A stretch of 64,000 bases of DNA, taken from Enterococcus_D entomosocium (GTDB lineage: Bacteria; Bacillota; Bacilli; Lactobacillales; Enterococcaceae). Shown in pieces: positions 25,890-34,259 of this stretch (positions within the stretch are counted from its first letter, which is position 1; every line of letters begins with the position of its first letter). The stretch lies in the NCBI RefSeq assembly GCF_030441895.1, contig NZ_JARJAS010000001.1; one strand, written 5' to 3'. The notes below the pieces were generated by a model. It did not search any database and was not told where the DNA came from. It saw only the letters and a list, made by a program, of their open reading frames with translations. The position numbers and the translations under genes are program-made.

Positions 25890-26777
25890 ATGAAAGAAAA
25901 ATTTAGTATACGGCATGCAGTAATTTATTTGATCGTCATTGTTTTGGCTCTTTCTTGTTTAGTACCGATGTTGAATGTCGTGGCACTTTCTTTAAGCAGC
26001 AGCAGTGCCGTCGCGGCAAATGCTGTGGGGCTATGGCCAGTAGATCTGACCTTAGCGGCTTATGAGCGCATCATGAGCGATCAGCAATTTTGGCGTTCTT
26101 TTGGTATTTCAGTCATTCGTGTGGTGATCTCTTTATTGCTGAATTTGGTGATGATCGTAACGATGGCTTACCCGCTATCTAAATCAAAAAAAGTATTTCG
26201 AACGAGAAAATTATTCATGAGTGTGATGGTTTTCGCTATGCTCTTCAGTGGCGGCATGATCCCAACGTATTTGGTCGTTCGCAATCTAGGGTTATTGAAT
26301 ACGATTTGGTCCCTGATTTTACCTAGTGCAGTCCCTATCGGCAGTGTGATCTTGGTGATGAATTTCTTTCGGGGAATTCCCAAATCATTGGAAGAATCTG
26401 CTCGGATCGATGGGGCCAACCCACTGCAGATTTTGGGACGAATCTATATTCCAATGTCTTTGCCGTGTTTGGCAACCGTTTCTCTATTCAGTATTGTCGG
26501 TAGTTGGAATGATTTTTTCAGTGGACTGATCTATATGACCAAGACTGAAAACTATCCTTTAATGACCTATATCCAAACACTATCAGTCAACATTGCTGAA
26601 ACAATGCAACAAGCTGGGAATTTGACTTCCGAGCAGCTACAAAGTCTGCTAGCGGTCTCTGATCGAAACTTGAATGCAGCGAAGATCGTGGTGGCAGTGG
26701 TGCCGTTATTGATTATTTATCCGCTTCTACAAAAATATTTCGTTCAAGGAATCGTTGTCGGATCAGTAAAGGAGTAA
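25890..26777 (+). CDS. ABC sugar permease (LplC/YtcP type)
   Basis: A 295-residue partner permease with six helices and the EAA motif EESARIDGANPLQILGRIYI. The N-terminal half has the family-typical PMLNVVALSLSSSSAVAANAVGLWP. It starts 16 bases after the LplB-type gene, behind AAGGAAA, and the two are certainly co-transcribed. Confidence 0.92.
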   Translation: MKEKFSIRHAVIYLIVIVLALSCLVPMLNVVALSLSSSSAVAANAVGLWPVDLTLAAYERIMSDQQFWRSFGISVIRVVISLLLNLVMIVTMAYPLSKSKKVFRTRKLFMSVMVFAMLFSGGMIPTYLVVRNLGLLNTIWSLILPSAVPIGSVILVMNFFRGIPKSLEESARIDGANPLQILGRIYIPMSLPCLATVSLFSIVGSWNDFFSGLIYMTKTENYPLMTYIQTLSVNIAETMQQAGNLTSEQLQSLLAVSDRNLNAAKIVVAVVPLLIIYPLLQKYFVQGIVVGSVKE

Positions 26778-26783
26778 ACCCAC

Positions 26784-27422
26784 ATGATACACTTTTTTCA
26801 TTCAGAAAACTTCTTCGCACGAATCGCTTGGAAATTCAGCCAGTTGCTCCTATTAAATGTACTACTCTTGTTTTTTAGTTTGCCGCTCTTCACGATCGGT
26901 GCAGCCATTACTGCGGGTTCTAAAGTGGCGACTGATCTGATAGAAGGAAAAGCACCGGCTGTTGTTCAGCAGTTTTGGTCGGTCTTTTGCCAAAGCTTTC
27001 GAAAGAGCACTCTTATCTGGATCAGTCTACTTTTTTCTTTGTGGCTTTTGACTGCTGATTGGTTGTATTATTTCCAACTAAAAGGGACGCCTGATCTTTT
27101 TACCGTAGGCTTAGTAATTTGTACGTTCATGTGGCTTCAATTTTTCCAAGTTTCGTTTTTCTTACTCGCACGTTACGATAGCGGAATCAAAACGATCCTT
27201 TTGAACAGCATAAAAGTCGCCGCAAAGCACCCTTTTAAAATACTTAGTCTTCATATTCTGACTGCAGCCCCTATTGTCATCATGCTTCTTTCACCCTATG
27301 CGCTGGTTTTCAGCATGTACATTGCCTGCTTTTTTGGTCTTAGCTGTTTTTTGTATGCACGCTGTCAGTTATTGTTGGCAATTTTCAAGAAATATGAGAA
27401 GGTAGAAATAGCAGAAAAGTAA
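26784..27422 (+). CDS. YesL-like DUF624 membrane protein
   Basis: A 212-residue protein with five or six membrane helices, starting 6 bases after the second permease gene. The opening pattern FARIAWKFSQLLLLNVLLLFFSLP followed by TIGAAITAG is the hallmark of DUF624/YesL. These proteins regularly sit in YesMN-controlled oligosaccharide transport operons; their function is unknown, possibly an accessory part of the importer or sensor. Confidence 0.85.
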   Translation: MIHFFHSENFFARIAWKFSQLLLLNVLLLFFSLPLFTIGAAITAGSKVATDLIEGKAPAVVQQFWSVFCQSFRKSTLIWISLLFSLWLLTADWLYYFQLKGTPDLFTVGLVICTFMWLQFFQVSFFLLARYDSGIKTILLNSIKVAAKHPFKILSLHILTAAPIVIMLLSPYALVFSMYIACFFGLSCFLYARCQLLLAIFKKYEKVEIAEK

Positions 27423-27462
27423 CTGGCTTTTATAGTTAGAAACGTTGAATGGAGGAATTTTG

Positions 27463-29484
27463 ATGGGACAAAACACGCAGTATGGAGAAAAAAAGATTGC
27501 GATCGATCGCAGGATCGGTTTTTTAGAAGAACATACGTATCACGGGAATGATCTTGGTGTGACTTTTCAAGGACAGCAAACCACGTTCAAATGCTGGTCA
27601 CCAGAGGCAGAGGCCGTTTCAGTATTGCTTTATCAAAGCGGTGTTGCTGGGACTGACGATCGTCTGCTGACGCTGCCGATGGTTCAAGAAGACAACTGTT
27701 GGCAAGTCACGACGGAAGAAAACGTCAAGGAGCTGTTTTATACCTTTGAGTTTCAACGAGATGGGCAGAAAATAGAAGCGATGGATCTTTATGCCAAGGC
27801 AGTAGGGATCAACGGAAACCGCGGTGCGATCATTGATTTAAAGGAAACAGATCCTGAAGGTTGGCAGGAAAGTCACGGCGTCGGTCAGCAGTCGATCACA
27901 GATGCCTATATTTGGGAATTACATGTCGAAGATTTCAGTGGTGCCGAAAACAGCGGTATTTCACCAGAAAATCGCGGAAAATATTTAGCCTTCACTGAAA
28001 AAAAGACCCATCTGGTGGGAGATGAAAGTCAACCAACTGGCATGGCCTATTTAAAAGAGCTGGGGATCAATTATGTTCATCTGCTGCCGATCTTCGATTT
28101 TGACAATGATGAAACTTCGTCTGCCTACAATTGGGGCTATGATCCGAAAAATTACAATGTACCTGAAGGACGATACGCTTCTGATCCTAGTGATCCCAAG
28201 GCGCGGATTCGTGAATGCAAGCAAATGATCCAATCGCTGCACGAAGAAGCCATCGGCGTTGTGATGGATGTGGTCTTTAATCACACTGCGATCACGGAAG
28301 AATCATGGTTTAATTTGACGGTGCCTGATTATTACTACCGTCAAGATGATGTAGGGAATTTTGCGGACGGTTCTGCTTGCGGCAATGAAGTGGCTTCTGA
28401 ACGGAAAATGATGCGTAAATTTATCATTGATTCAGTTTTATATTGGGCGCAAGAATACAAAATCGACGGCTTTCGTTTTGATTTGATGGGCCTGATCGAT
28501 GTGGAAACCATGAACCAGTTGCGGCAACGCCTAGATGATGCCGGCTTCAGCCATGTGATTTTATACGGCGAGCCATGGGATGCCGGCAGCAATCAAATTA
28601 TTCAGCCGAATATCCCAGCAAATAAAAGTAATGTTTGGGCACTGTCAGAAGGCGTTGCTGTTTTTAGCAATGATTTAAGAGACAGTATCAAAGGCGATGT
28701 CTTTGAAGAAACAGACGGCGCGTTTATTCAAGGAATGAATGGTCAACCGCAAGTCAAGCAAACCTTTTATGCAGCAAATTTGGCAACGGCGATTCAAGGA
28801 AATACGAAAGTTGCCGCACAAGAAGGCGCCGAGCGCTGGGCAAAATCGCCCCGCCAAGTGATCGCCTATGCTTCAGTCCATGATAATTTGACCTTATGGG
28901 ACAAGCTGGTGGCAACCATGCAGGCTTCAGTGAAGGAAAGAAATTATGAGTTTGATCCTGAGCTTTTAGCCCGCAATAAACTAGCAGCAGCCATTTTGTT
29001 TACTAGCCAAGGAGCAGTGCTGACTCAAGCTGGGGAAGAATTTGGCCGTACCAAAGAAGGCGATGAAAATTCCTTCCGTTCGCCACTGGCAGTCAATCAG
29101 CTGGATTGGTCACGTGCCAAAACCTTCAAAGAGTTGCGCGAGCTGTATCGGGGCTTGTGGGCATTGCGGCAGTCCTATGCACCATTGAGAGATGCCACGA
29201 CCCAAACGGCTGAAAGCATGGTCTTTTATGAGACAAAGAATGAAAATCGCTTGGCGTATCAAGTACCCAATCGTGACAAACAGCATCCATGGCGTTCCTT
29301 GTTCGTTTTACTCAACAGCACGGAAGAAAGCTGGTCCTTTGGCTTACCGACGGCAACAGAAAATGCTTCTTGGCACATCATTGCTGACCCCAAAGGAGCT
29401 GGGATCACTTCTCGCGGCGTAGCAGCGCCAAGAATAACCATCGACCCCTTGTCCTTCTGCATTTTGGCGGAACAAAGTAACTAA
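27463..29484 (+). CDS. pulA: Type I pullulanase (GH13), cytosolic
   Basis: A 673-residue alpha-1,6-glucan debranching enzyme without signal peptide. An N-terminal CBM48-like beta domain (about 25-125, TTFKCWSPEAEAVSVLLY) precedes the GH13 barrel, which has all conserved regions: VMDVVFNH (region I), GFRFDLMGL (nucleophile Asp), LYGEPWDAG (acid/base Glu) and SVHDNLTLWDK (transition-state Asp); YNWGYDPKNYNVPEG is the pullulanase signature. It hydrolyses alpha-1,6 links in imported branched maltodextrins. The ATG at 27463 follows GGAGGA; it is the last gene of the transporter operon. Confidence 0.93.
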   Translation: MGQNTQYGEKKIAIDRRIGFLEEHTYHGNDLGVTFQGQQTTFKCWSPEAEAVSVLLYQSGVAGTDDRLLTLPMVQEDNCWQVTTEENVKELFYTFEFQRDGQKIEAMDLYAKAVGINGNRGAIIDLKETDPEGWQESHGVGQQSITDAYIWELHVEDFSGAENSGISPENRGKYLAFTEKKTHLVGDESQPTGMAYLKELGINYVHLLPIFDFDNDETSSAYNWGYDPKNYNVPEGRYASDPSDPKARIRECKQMIQSLHEEAIGVVMDVVFNHTAITEESWFNLTVPDYYYRQDDVGNFADGSACGNEVASERKMMRKFIIDSVLYWAQEYKIDGFRFDLMGLIDVETMNQLRQRLDDAGFSHVILYGEPWDAGSNQIIQPNIPANKSNVWALSEGVAVFSNDLRDSIKGDVFEETDGAFIQGMNGQPQVKQTFYAANLATAIQGNTKVAAQEGAERWAKSPRQVIAYASVHDNLTLWDKLVATMQASVKERNYEFDPELLARNKLAAAILFTSQGAVLTQAGEEFGRTKEGDENSFRSPLAVNQLDWSRAKTFKELRELYRGLWALRQSYAPLRDATTQTAESMVFYETKNENRLAYQVPNRDKQHPWRSLFVLLNSTEESWSFGLPTATENASWHIIADPKGAGITSRGVAAPRITIDPLSFCILAEQSN

Positions 29485-29487
29485 TCA

Positions 29488-29538
29488 AAGTAGAAGCTAA
29501 AACAAACTAAAAATTTTAGTTTGTTTTAGCTTTTTTGG
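29488..29538 (+). terminator. Terminator after the pullulanase gene
   Basis: AAGCTAAAACAAACTAAAA and its exact complement form a 19-bp stem, ending in a T run. Confidence 0.93.
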
Positions 29539-29601
29539 TAGTAAAAAAACAATTCTTTTGCTATACTTTTAACAGAATGAGAAGCAGAAAGCGGTGAGCA
29601 A

Positions 29602-30609
29602 ATGAAAGTTGTGATCTCTGATATTGCCCGAAAAGCTGGCGTTTCCAGCGGAACTGTCTCTAATGCAATCAACAATCGTAAGGGGATCAGTGAACAAAAA
29701 CGGCAAGCGATCTTGAAGATCGCTCGTGAGATGGGGTATTTTGATCAGCGAGAAATTAAAAAAACGGAAAGCCAAAAAATCAAATTTGTCGTAATGAATA
29801 AACAAGGAAATGTCGTAGGGGATACGCCTTTCTTTTCTGAATTGATCCGGGGGATCGAAATGGAATGCAGCGCGTTAGGCTATGAATTGGTCATTTCCCA
29901 TATCACATTGGCGCCAGAGGAAGACCCAATCGAAAAGATCCGCCCAGAATTAGTAGATGGTTTGCTATTGTTAGGAACGGAATTGGACAAACAAGATTTA
30001 GCAGTCTTCCGTCATTTGGAAGTACCCTTAGTGATTTTAGATACGATTTTTAATTCGCAGGACTTTGATTTTGTCGCCATCAATAATCGTGACAGCGCCT
30101 ATGAGATCGTTGAAAAGATGATCGAAAAAGGCCACCGAGACATTGGCATCATCAACTCAACCTTTCAAATCAACAATTTCCGTGAACGCAAGCAAGGGTT
30201 TATTCAATCGATCCAAGAGCATGATCTGATCCATTATGAAGAGACGGAAGCCTTAGTAGAACCCACCTTGGAGGGCTCATATCAAGACATGAAAGTCTAT
30301 TTGGAATCCTTGCGTGCCGATCAGCGGCCGTTACCAAGCGCCTTTTTTGCGGTCAATGACAATATCGCCATCGGTGCCATGAAAGCCATTCGCGAAGTGT
30401 TCCCCGATCATCCGTTGGCCATCGTTGGGTTCGATGATATTCCTTTGGCGGAATTTTGCAACCCACCGCTGACCACCGTCAAAGTAGATAAAGTGTACCT
30501 TGGTCGCCAAGCTGTGCGACGCTTGATCGAGAAAATCACCAGTGAAGATGAAAACCATCTGAAAATGCTGGTCGCCACGACGATCGTCGAACGCGAAAGC
30601 ATCAAGTAA
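29602..30609 (+). CDS. LacI-family transcriptional regulator
   Basis: A 335-residue repressor: LacI HTH at 3-50 (ISDIARKAGVSSGTVSNAIN, hinge region GYFDQRE) and a periplasmic-binding-like effector domain (about 65-332) with the conserved ending FDDIPLAEFCNPPLTTV. It lies between the pullulanase operon and the pentose/PTS operon and is transcribed in the same direction as both, with its own terminator. The downstream operon (30766 onwards) is the likelier target because the pullulanase operon already has a two-component system; the effector would be a sugar phosphate or the free sugar. Confidence 0.9.
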   Translation: MKVVISDIARKAGVSSGTVSNAINNRKGISEQKRQAILKIAREMGYFDQREIKKTESQKIKFVVMNKQGNVVGDTPFFSELIRGIEMECSALGYELVISHITLAPEEDPIEKIRPELVDGLLLLGTELDKQDLAVFRHLEVPLVILDTIFNSQDFDFVAINNRDSAYEIVEKMIEKGHRDIGIINSTFQINNFRERKQGFIQSIQEHDLIHYEETEALVEPTLEGSYQDMKVYLESLRADQRPLPSAFFAVNDNIAIGAMKAIREVFPDHPLAIVGFDDIPLAEFCNPPLTTVKVDKVYLGRQAVRRLIEKITSEDENHLKMLVATTIVERESIK

Positions 30610-30623
30610 GAAAAAAATAAGAA

Positions 30624-30662
30624 GCAGGACAAAACGTTTAGCAAGCGTTTTGTCTTTTTTTA
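30624..30662 (+). terminator. Terminator after the lacI-type gene
   Basis: GACAAAACG pairs with CGTTTTGTC across TTTAGCAAG, followed by seven T. Confidence 0.9.
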
Positions 30663-30693
30663 GTTATTAAACAAAAATATTTATCTAAAACTA

Positions 30694-30721
30694 TTGCAAA
30701 ATATTTAGCTTATGCTATATT
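30694..30721 (+). promoter_or_regulatory. Promoter of the EIIB-isomerase-transketolase operon
   Basis: TTGCAA (30694-30699), 16 bases, TATATT (30716-30721) with an extended -10 (TGC before it). ATTTAGCTTATG inside the spacer resembles the perfect palindrome ATTTAGCTAAAT at 31048-31059 over the EIIB stop codon; both are candidate LacI operators. Confidence 0.55.
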
Positions 30722-30765
30722 TAAGGTGTAAAAAGTAAGGGATTACATTTTGAGGAAGTGAATAG

Positions 30766-31053
30766 ATGACACAGATCGGTCTCTTTTGTGCAACTGGGCT
30801 CTCCAGCGCACTGCTCGTCAAAGCGCTCAAAGAACAACTAGCGGATGATCAGCATTACCAAGTGAATTCCGCGCCTTTTTCAGAAATATTTATGGTGGGA
30901 AATGACTATGATTTTTTGATTTTAGCTCCTCAAACCCGCTTCAATCAAGCGAAAGTCGCAGCAGCCTTTCCTAATAAAAAAATCGTTTTACTGACGGATG
31001 AGGAATTTCTGAGCAGAAATGTAGTACGAGTCGCCGAAGAAATAAAAATTTAG
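30766..31053 (+). CDS. PTS EIIB, lactose/cellobiose family
   Basis: A 95-residue cytosolic EIIB domain as a separate protein. The active-site loop CATGLSSALLVKAL has the phospho-cysteine at residue 8, and DFLILAPQTRFNQ matches the second conserved strand of cellobiose-type EIIB. It would receive phosphate from an EIIA and pass it to the sugar in the EIIC encoded seven genes later at 37912. No EIIA gene is in the window. First gene of a tightly packed operon. Confidence 0.87.
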   Translation: MTQIGLFCATGLSSALLVKALKEQLADDQHYQVNSAPFSEIFMVGNDYDFLILAPQTRFNQAKVAAAFPNKKIVLLTDEEFLSRNVVRVAEEIKI

Positions 31054-31084
31054 CTAAATATACTAAAACGCAAAGGGTGGTTTT

Positions 31085-32503
31085 ATGGATAAAGTAACAA
31101 TCGGGTTCGCCCCGACTAGAAGAAATTTATTTAGTGCAGAAGCAGCCGTTGAGTACGCCAATCTGACACGACAAAAAATGGACGAACTGGCCATTGATTA
31201 TGTAGATATTTTAGATATCAACGAAGACGGCTTGCTATACGATGATGAAGGGGTTGAAAAAATCGCCGAAAAATTCAAAGCAGCAAAAATCGACGGTCTT
31301 TTTCTAGCCAATGAAAACTTTGGTACGGAATATGCCTGTGCTCGTCTAGCCAAAAAACTAGATGTTCCCGTCTTATTATGGGGACCCAAAGACGAGACAC
31401 CAGCCGCCGACGGTTCACGTTTGCGGGATACGCAATGCGGTCTTTTCGCTATCGGGAAAGTCTTGCGCCGTTTCAAGGTACCTTTCACCTATGTCAAAAA
31501 TTCTGATATTGATTCACCGGAATTTGCCCGCGGCTTGCAAGACTTTATCAAAGTCTGCAATGTCGTCAAGACCTTCAAACAAACACGAATCTTGCAAGTT
31601 GGCCCACGCCCCTTTGATTTTTGGACCGTGATCTGCAACGAAGGCGAACTATTGGAGCGTTTCAATATCTCGCTATCACCAGTACCGATCCAAGAAGTGG
31701 TGCAAGAAATCAAGAAAGTCAAAGAACAGCAGCCAGATAAATTGCAAGCAGTCATTGATTATTTCGAAACCAATACGGAAGTCCAAATTTCGGCGAAAGA
31801 TTTGGAGATGGTGGCAGCCCTTAAAGTGGCCTTGCAAAACTTATGTGAAAGCTACGGCTGCAATGCAGGGGTCATCCAGTGTTGGACGGCTTTACAAGAC
31901 GAAATCGGTATTTTACCGTATGCCTCCCTGTCGCTTTTACAAGAAGAAGGTCTGCCTTTTGTCTGTGAGACGGATGTTCATGGGGCGATCTCGGAACTGT
32001 TGGTCGAAGCCGCTTCGTTGGGGGAACACCGTGCGATCTTTGCGGATGTCAACTGCCGCCATCCAGAAAACGAGAATGGCGAATTGCTGCAGCACTTAGG
32101 GGTTTTTGCTTATTCCACCGCGGAGACCAAACCCATTTTGCCGCAACGGCATTTTGTTTTTGACTATCCGGGATCAGTCGCTTTTCGGGCAATCAAAGAC
32201 GAGTATACGTTGTGTCGCTTTGATGGAGACAACGGCGAGTATTCGTTGCTGATGGGCACCGGCAAAGGGATCGATGGACCATACAATCAAGGGACCTATC
32301 TCTATCTAGAATTTGCGAATTTGAATCGCTTGGAATTCAAACTCGTTGAAGGACCTTATATTCATCATGTTGCGGCGGTCAGAAAAAATGTGGTGCCGAT
32401 CTTGTACGAAGCGTGCAAATATATCGGCGTGCAGCCAGATTTTTATGATCCGATCGAAGAAGACGTCAAAGCATACTTGAGAGGGGATCAATCATGGAAA
32501 TAA
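31085..32503 (+). CDS. L-fucose/L-arabinose isomerase family protein, candidate apiose isomerase
   Basis: A 472-residue protein of the FucI/AraA isomerase superfamily: an N-terminal Rossmann-like domain (about 1-170, with GLFLANENFGTEYACARLAKKL) and the C-terminal catalytic part with conserved metal/substrate residues in CWTALQDEIGILPYASLSLL and ETDVHGAISELLVEAASLG, and the terminal EGPYIHHVAAV histidines. Enzymes of this fold interconvert an aldose and a ketose. In this operon a kinase and a transketolase follow, so its product ketose is probably phosphorylated and split; I suggest D-apiose to apulose, but the substrate is not proven. Overlaps the next gene by 10 bases. Confidence 0.75.
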   Translation: MDKVTIGFAPTRRNLFSAEAAVEYANLTRQKMDELAIDYVDILDINEDGLLYDDEGVEKIAEKFKAAKIDGLFLANENFGTEYACARLAKKLDVPVLLWGPKDETPAADGSRLRDTQCGLFAIGKVLRRFKVPFTYVKNSDIDSPEFARGLQDFIKVCNVVKTFKQTRILQVGPRPFDFWTVICNEGELLERFNISLSPVPIQEVVQEIKKVKEQQPDKLQAVIDYFETNTEVQISAKDLEMVAALKVALQNLCESYGCNAGVIQCWTALQDEIGILPYASLSLLQEEGLPFVCETDVHGAISELLVEAASLGEHRAIFADVNCRHPENENGELLQHLGVFAYSTAETKPILPQRHFVFDYPGSVAFRAIKDEYTLCRFDGDNGEYSLLMGTGKGIDGPYNQGTYLYLEFANLNRLEFKLVEGPYIHHVAAVRKNVVPILYEACKYIGVQPDFYDPIEEDVKAYLRGDQSWK

Positions 32504-33330
32504 ACGAGCTGGAAATGAAGGCTTTAACGATTCGAAAATCCGTGTTAGAGCTGATCTATCAAGCAAAAACGGGTCATACTGGTTCGGATCTTTCTTGTAC
32601 CGATATTTTAGTGGCCCTGTATTATCAGATAATGAATGTGGATGCGAAAGATCCCCAAAAGCAAGATCGTGACCAGTATATCCAAAGTAAAGGACATGCT
32701 GCAGAAGTACTATGGGCCGTTTTAGCGGACAAAGGTTTTTTGCCGAAAGAAGAATTAGCCACCTTTTCGCAATTTGGTTCACGACTGATCGGTCATCCAA
32801 ACAATAAAGTAGCTGGGGTTGAGATGAATACTGGTTCGCTAGGTCACGGCTTACCCGTCGCAGTAGGGATCGCCTTGGCAGGCAAACTGGATCACCGCAC
32901 GTATCAAACCTATACGTTGTTGGGAGATGGCGAATTAGCAGAAGGCTCGGTATGGGAAGGAGCCATGGCGGCTGCCAACTACCAGCTGGACAATTTGACC
33001 GCCATCATTGATCGCAACGGCTTGCAGATCACTGGATCCTCGGAAGATGTGATGGCAGTGGAGCCGCTAGATGAAAAATGGCGTGCCTTTGGTTGGGATG
33101 TGCATATCGTTGATGGCAATGATATGGCTGCCTTGGTGGCTGCATTAGAAAAACCGCATCAGCCCAATCAACCGAAGCTGATCATTGCTAAAACCATCAA
33201 AGGCAAAGGCTATTCTGCAGCCGAAAATCAAGCGCAATGGCATCATAAAGTGCCAACGGCAGAAGAGCTTGCACAAGCTATTGCCGAACTTGATCAGCAA
33301 ATGGAGGTTTTGACTCATGGGAAAAAATAA
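32494..33330 (+). CDS. Transketolase, N-terminal (ThDP-binding) subunit
   Basis: A 278-residue protein equal to the first third of a classical transketolase, with the thiamine diphosphate/Mg motif GDGELAEGSVWEGAMAAANY (about 143-162), SKGHAAEVLWA (metal-side His) and TGSLGHGLPVAVGIALAG. It overlaps its partner gene by 14 bases, so the two chains form one enzyme. Split transketolases of this size are used in dedicated pathways, for example the apulose-4-phosphate transketolase AptAB. A two-carbon ketol would be moved from the phosphorylated ketose to an aldose phosphate. Confidence 0.9.
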   Translation: MEINELEMKALTIRKSVLELIYQAKTGHTGSDLSCTDILVALYYQIMNVDAKDPQKQDRDQYIQSKGHAAEVLWAVLADKGFLPKEELATFSQFGSRLIGHPNNKVAGVEMNTGSLGHGLPVAVGIALAGKLDHRTYQTYTLLGDGELAEGSVWEGAMAAANYQLDNLTAIIDRNGLQITGSSEDVMAVEPLDEKWRAFGWDVHIVDGNDMAALVAALEKPHQPNQPKLIIAKTIKGKGYSAAENQAQWHHKVPTAEELAQAIAELDQQMEVLTHGKK

Positions 33331-34258
33331 TATTGCCAATCGCCAAGCGATGTGCGACGTATTGATTGAAGAAGGAAAAAAGAATCCTGCGATCACGGTG
33401 TTGACCAGTGATTCTCGTGGTTCCGCTTCGTTAGCACCTTTTGCCAAGGAATTACCGACACAATTGGTGGAAGTAGGGATCGCAGAGCAAAACATCGTCA
33501 GTATTGCGGCCGGCTTAGCCCATATGGGCAAACGCCCTTTCGTTGCATCCCCTGCTTGTTTTCTCAGCATGCGCAGTATCGAGCAGATCAAAGTCGATGT
33601 CGCGTATTCGAATAAAAATGTCAAACTCGTAGGCATCAGCGGCGGTGTCAGCTATGGGGCATTAGGCATGAGTCATCATTCCTTGCAAGACATCGCAGTG
33701 GCACGAGCGATCCCTAATTTGCAAGTGCTGTTGCCAGCAGATCGCTTTGAAACGATCCAAATGTTTAAAGCCTTAGCGGCATCAAATGAACCAGCCTATA
33801 TCCGTCTCGGTCGCAATCCTGTTGAAGATTGTTATGATTCTGCAGATTATCCTTTTGAGATCGGCAAAGCCATTGAGCTGAGAAGCGGTCAAGATGTCGC
33901 ATTGCTCGCCACTGGCGAAACCGTGCGCCAAGCGTTGGATGCTGCTGAGCTATTGGAAAGACAAGGTATCACTGCTACCGTTTTAAATGTTCATTCCTTG
34001 AAGCCCTTTGATTCAGAAACGGTCAAACGAGTGGCGAAAGAAACAGGCACCTTGATCACTGTGGAAGAACACAGCCGATACAACGGCTTAGGAGCTGCCG
34101 TGGCGGAAACGCTGGCAGAAGAAACGGACATTCGACAAAAAATCATTGCTTTTCCGGATGAAGCCTTGATTACTGGTTCTTCGTCAGAACTGTTTGCCCA
34201 TTATGGATTAGACGGTGCCTCCATAGCGAAAACAGCGGTTGCGTTTCTAGGAGCTTAA
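33317..34258 (+). CDS. Transketolase, C-terminal subunit
   Basis: A 313-residue partner of the preceding subunit, holding the pyrimidine-binding and C-terminal domains. VEVGIAEQNIVSIAAGLAHM contains the Glu that activates thiamine diphosphate; GVSYGALGMSHHSLQDIAVARAIPNL carries the His pair near the substrate channel; the C-terminal domain ends with LITVEEHSRYNGLGAAVAETL. The start overlaps the upstream gene, and the FGGY kinase gene begins one base after its stop. Confidence 0.9.
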   Translation: MGKNNIANRQAMCDVLIEEGKKNPAITVLTSDSRGSASLAPFAKELPTQLVEVGIAEQNIVSIAAGLAHMGKRPFVASPACFLSMRSIEQIKVDVAYSNKNVKLVGISGGVSYGALGMSHHSLQDIAVARAIPNLQVLLPADRFETIQMFKALAASNEPAYIRLGRNPVEDCYDSADYPFEIGKAIELRSGQDVALLATGETVRQALDAAELLERQGITATVLNVHSLKPFDSETVKRVAKETGTLITVEEHSRYNGLGAAVAETLAEETDIRQKIIAFPDEALITGSSSELFAHYGLDGASIAKTAVAFLGA

Positions 34259-34259
34259 G

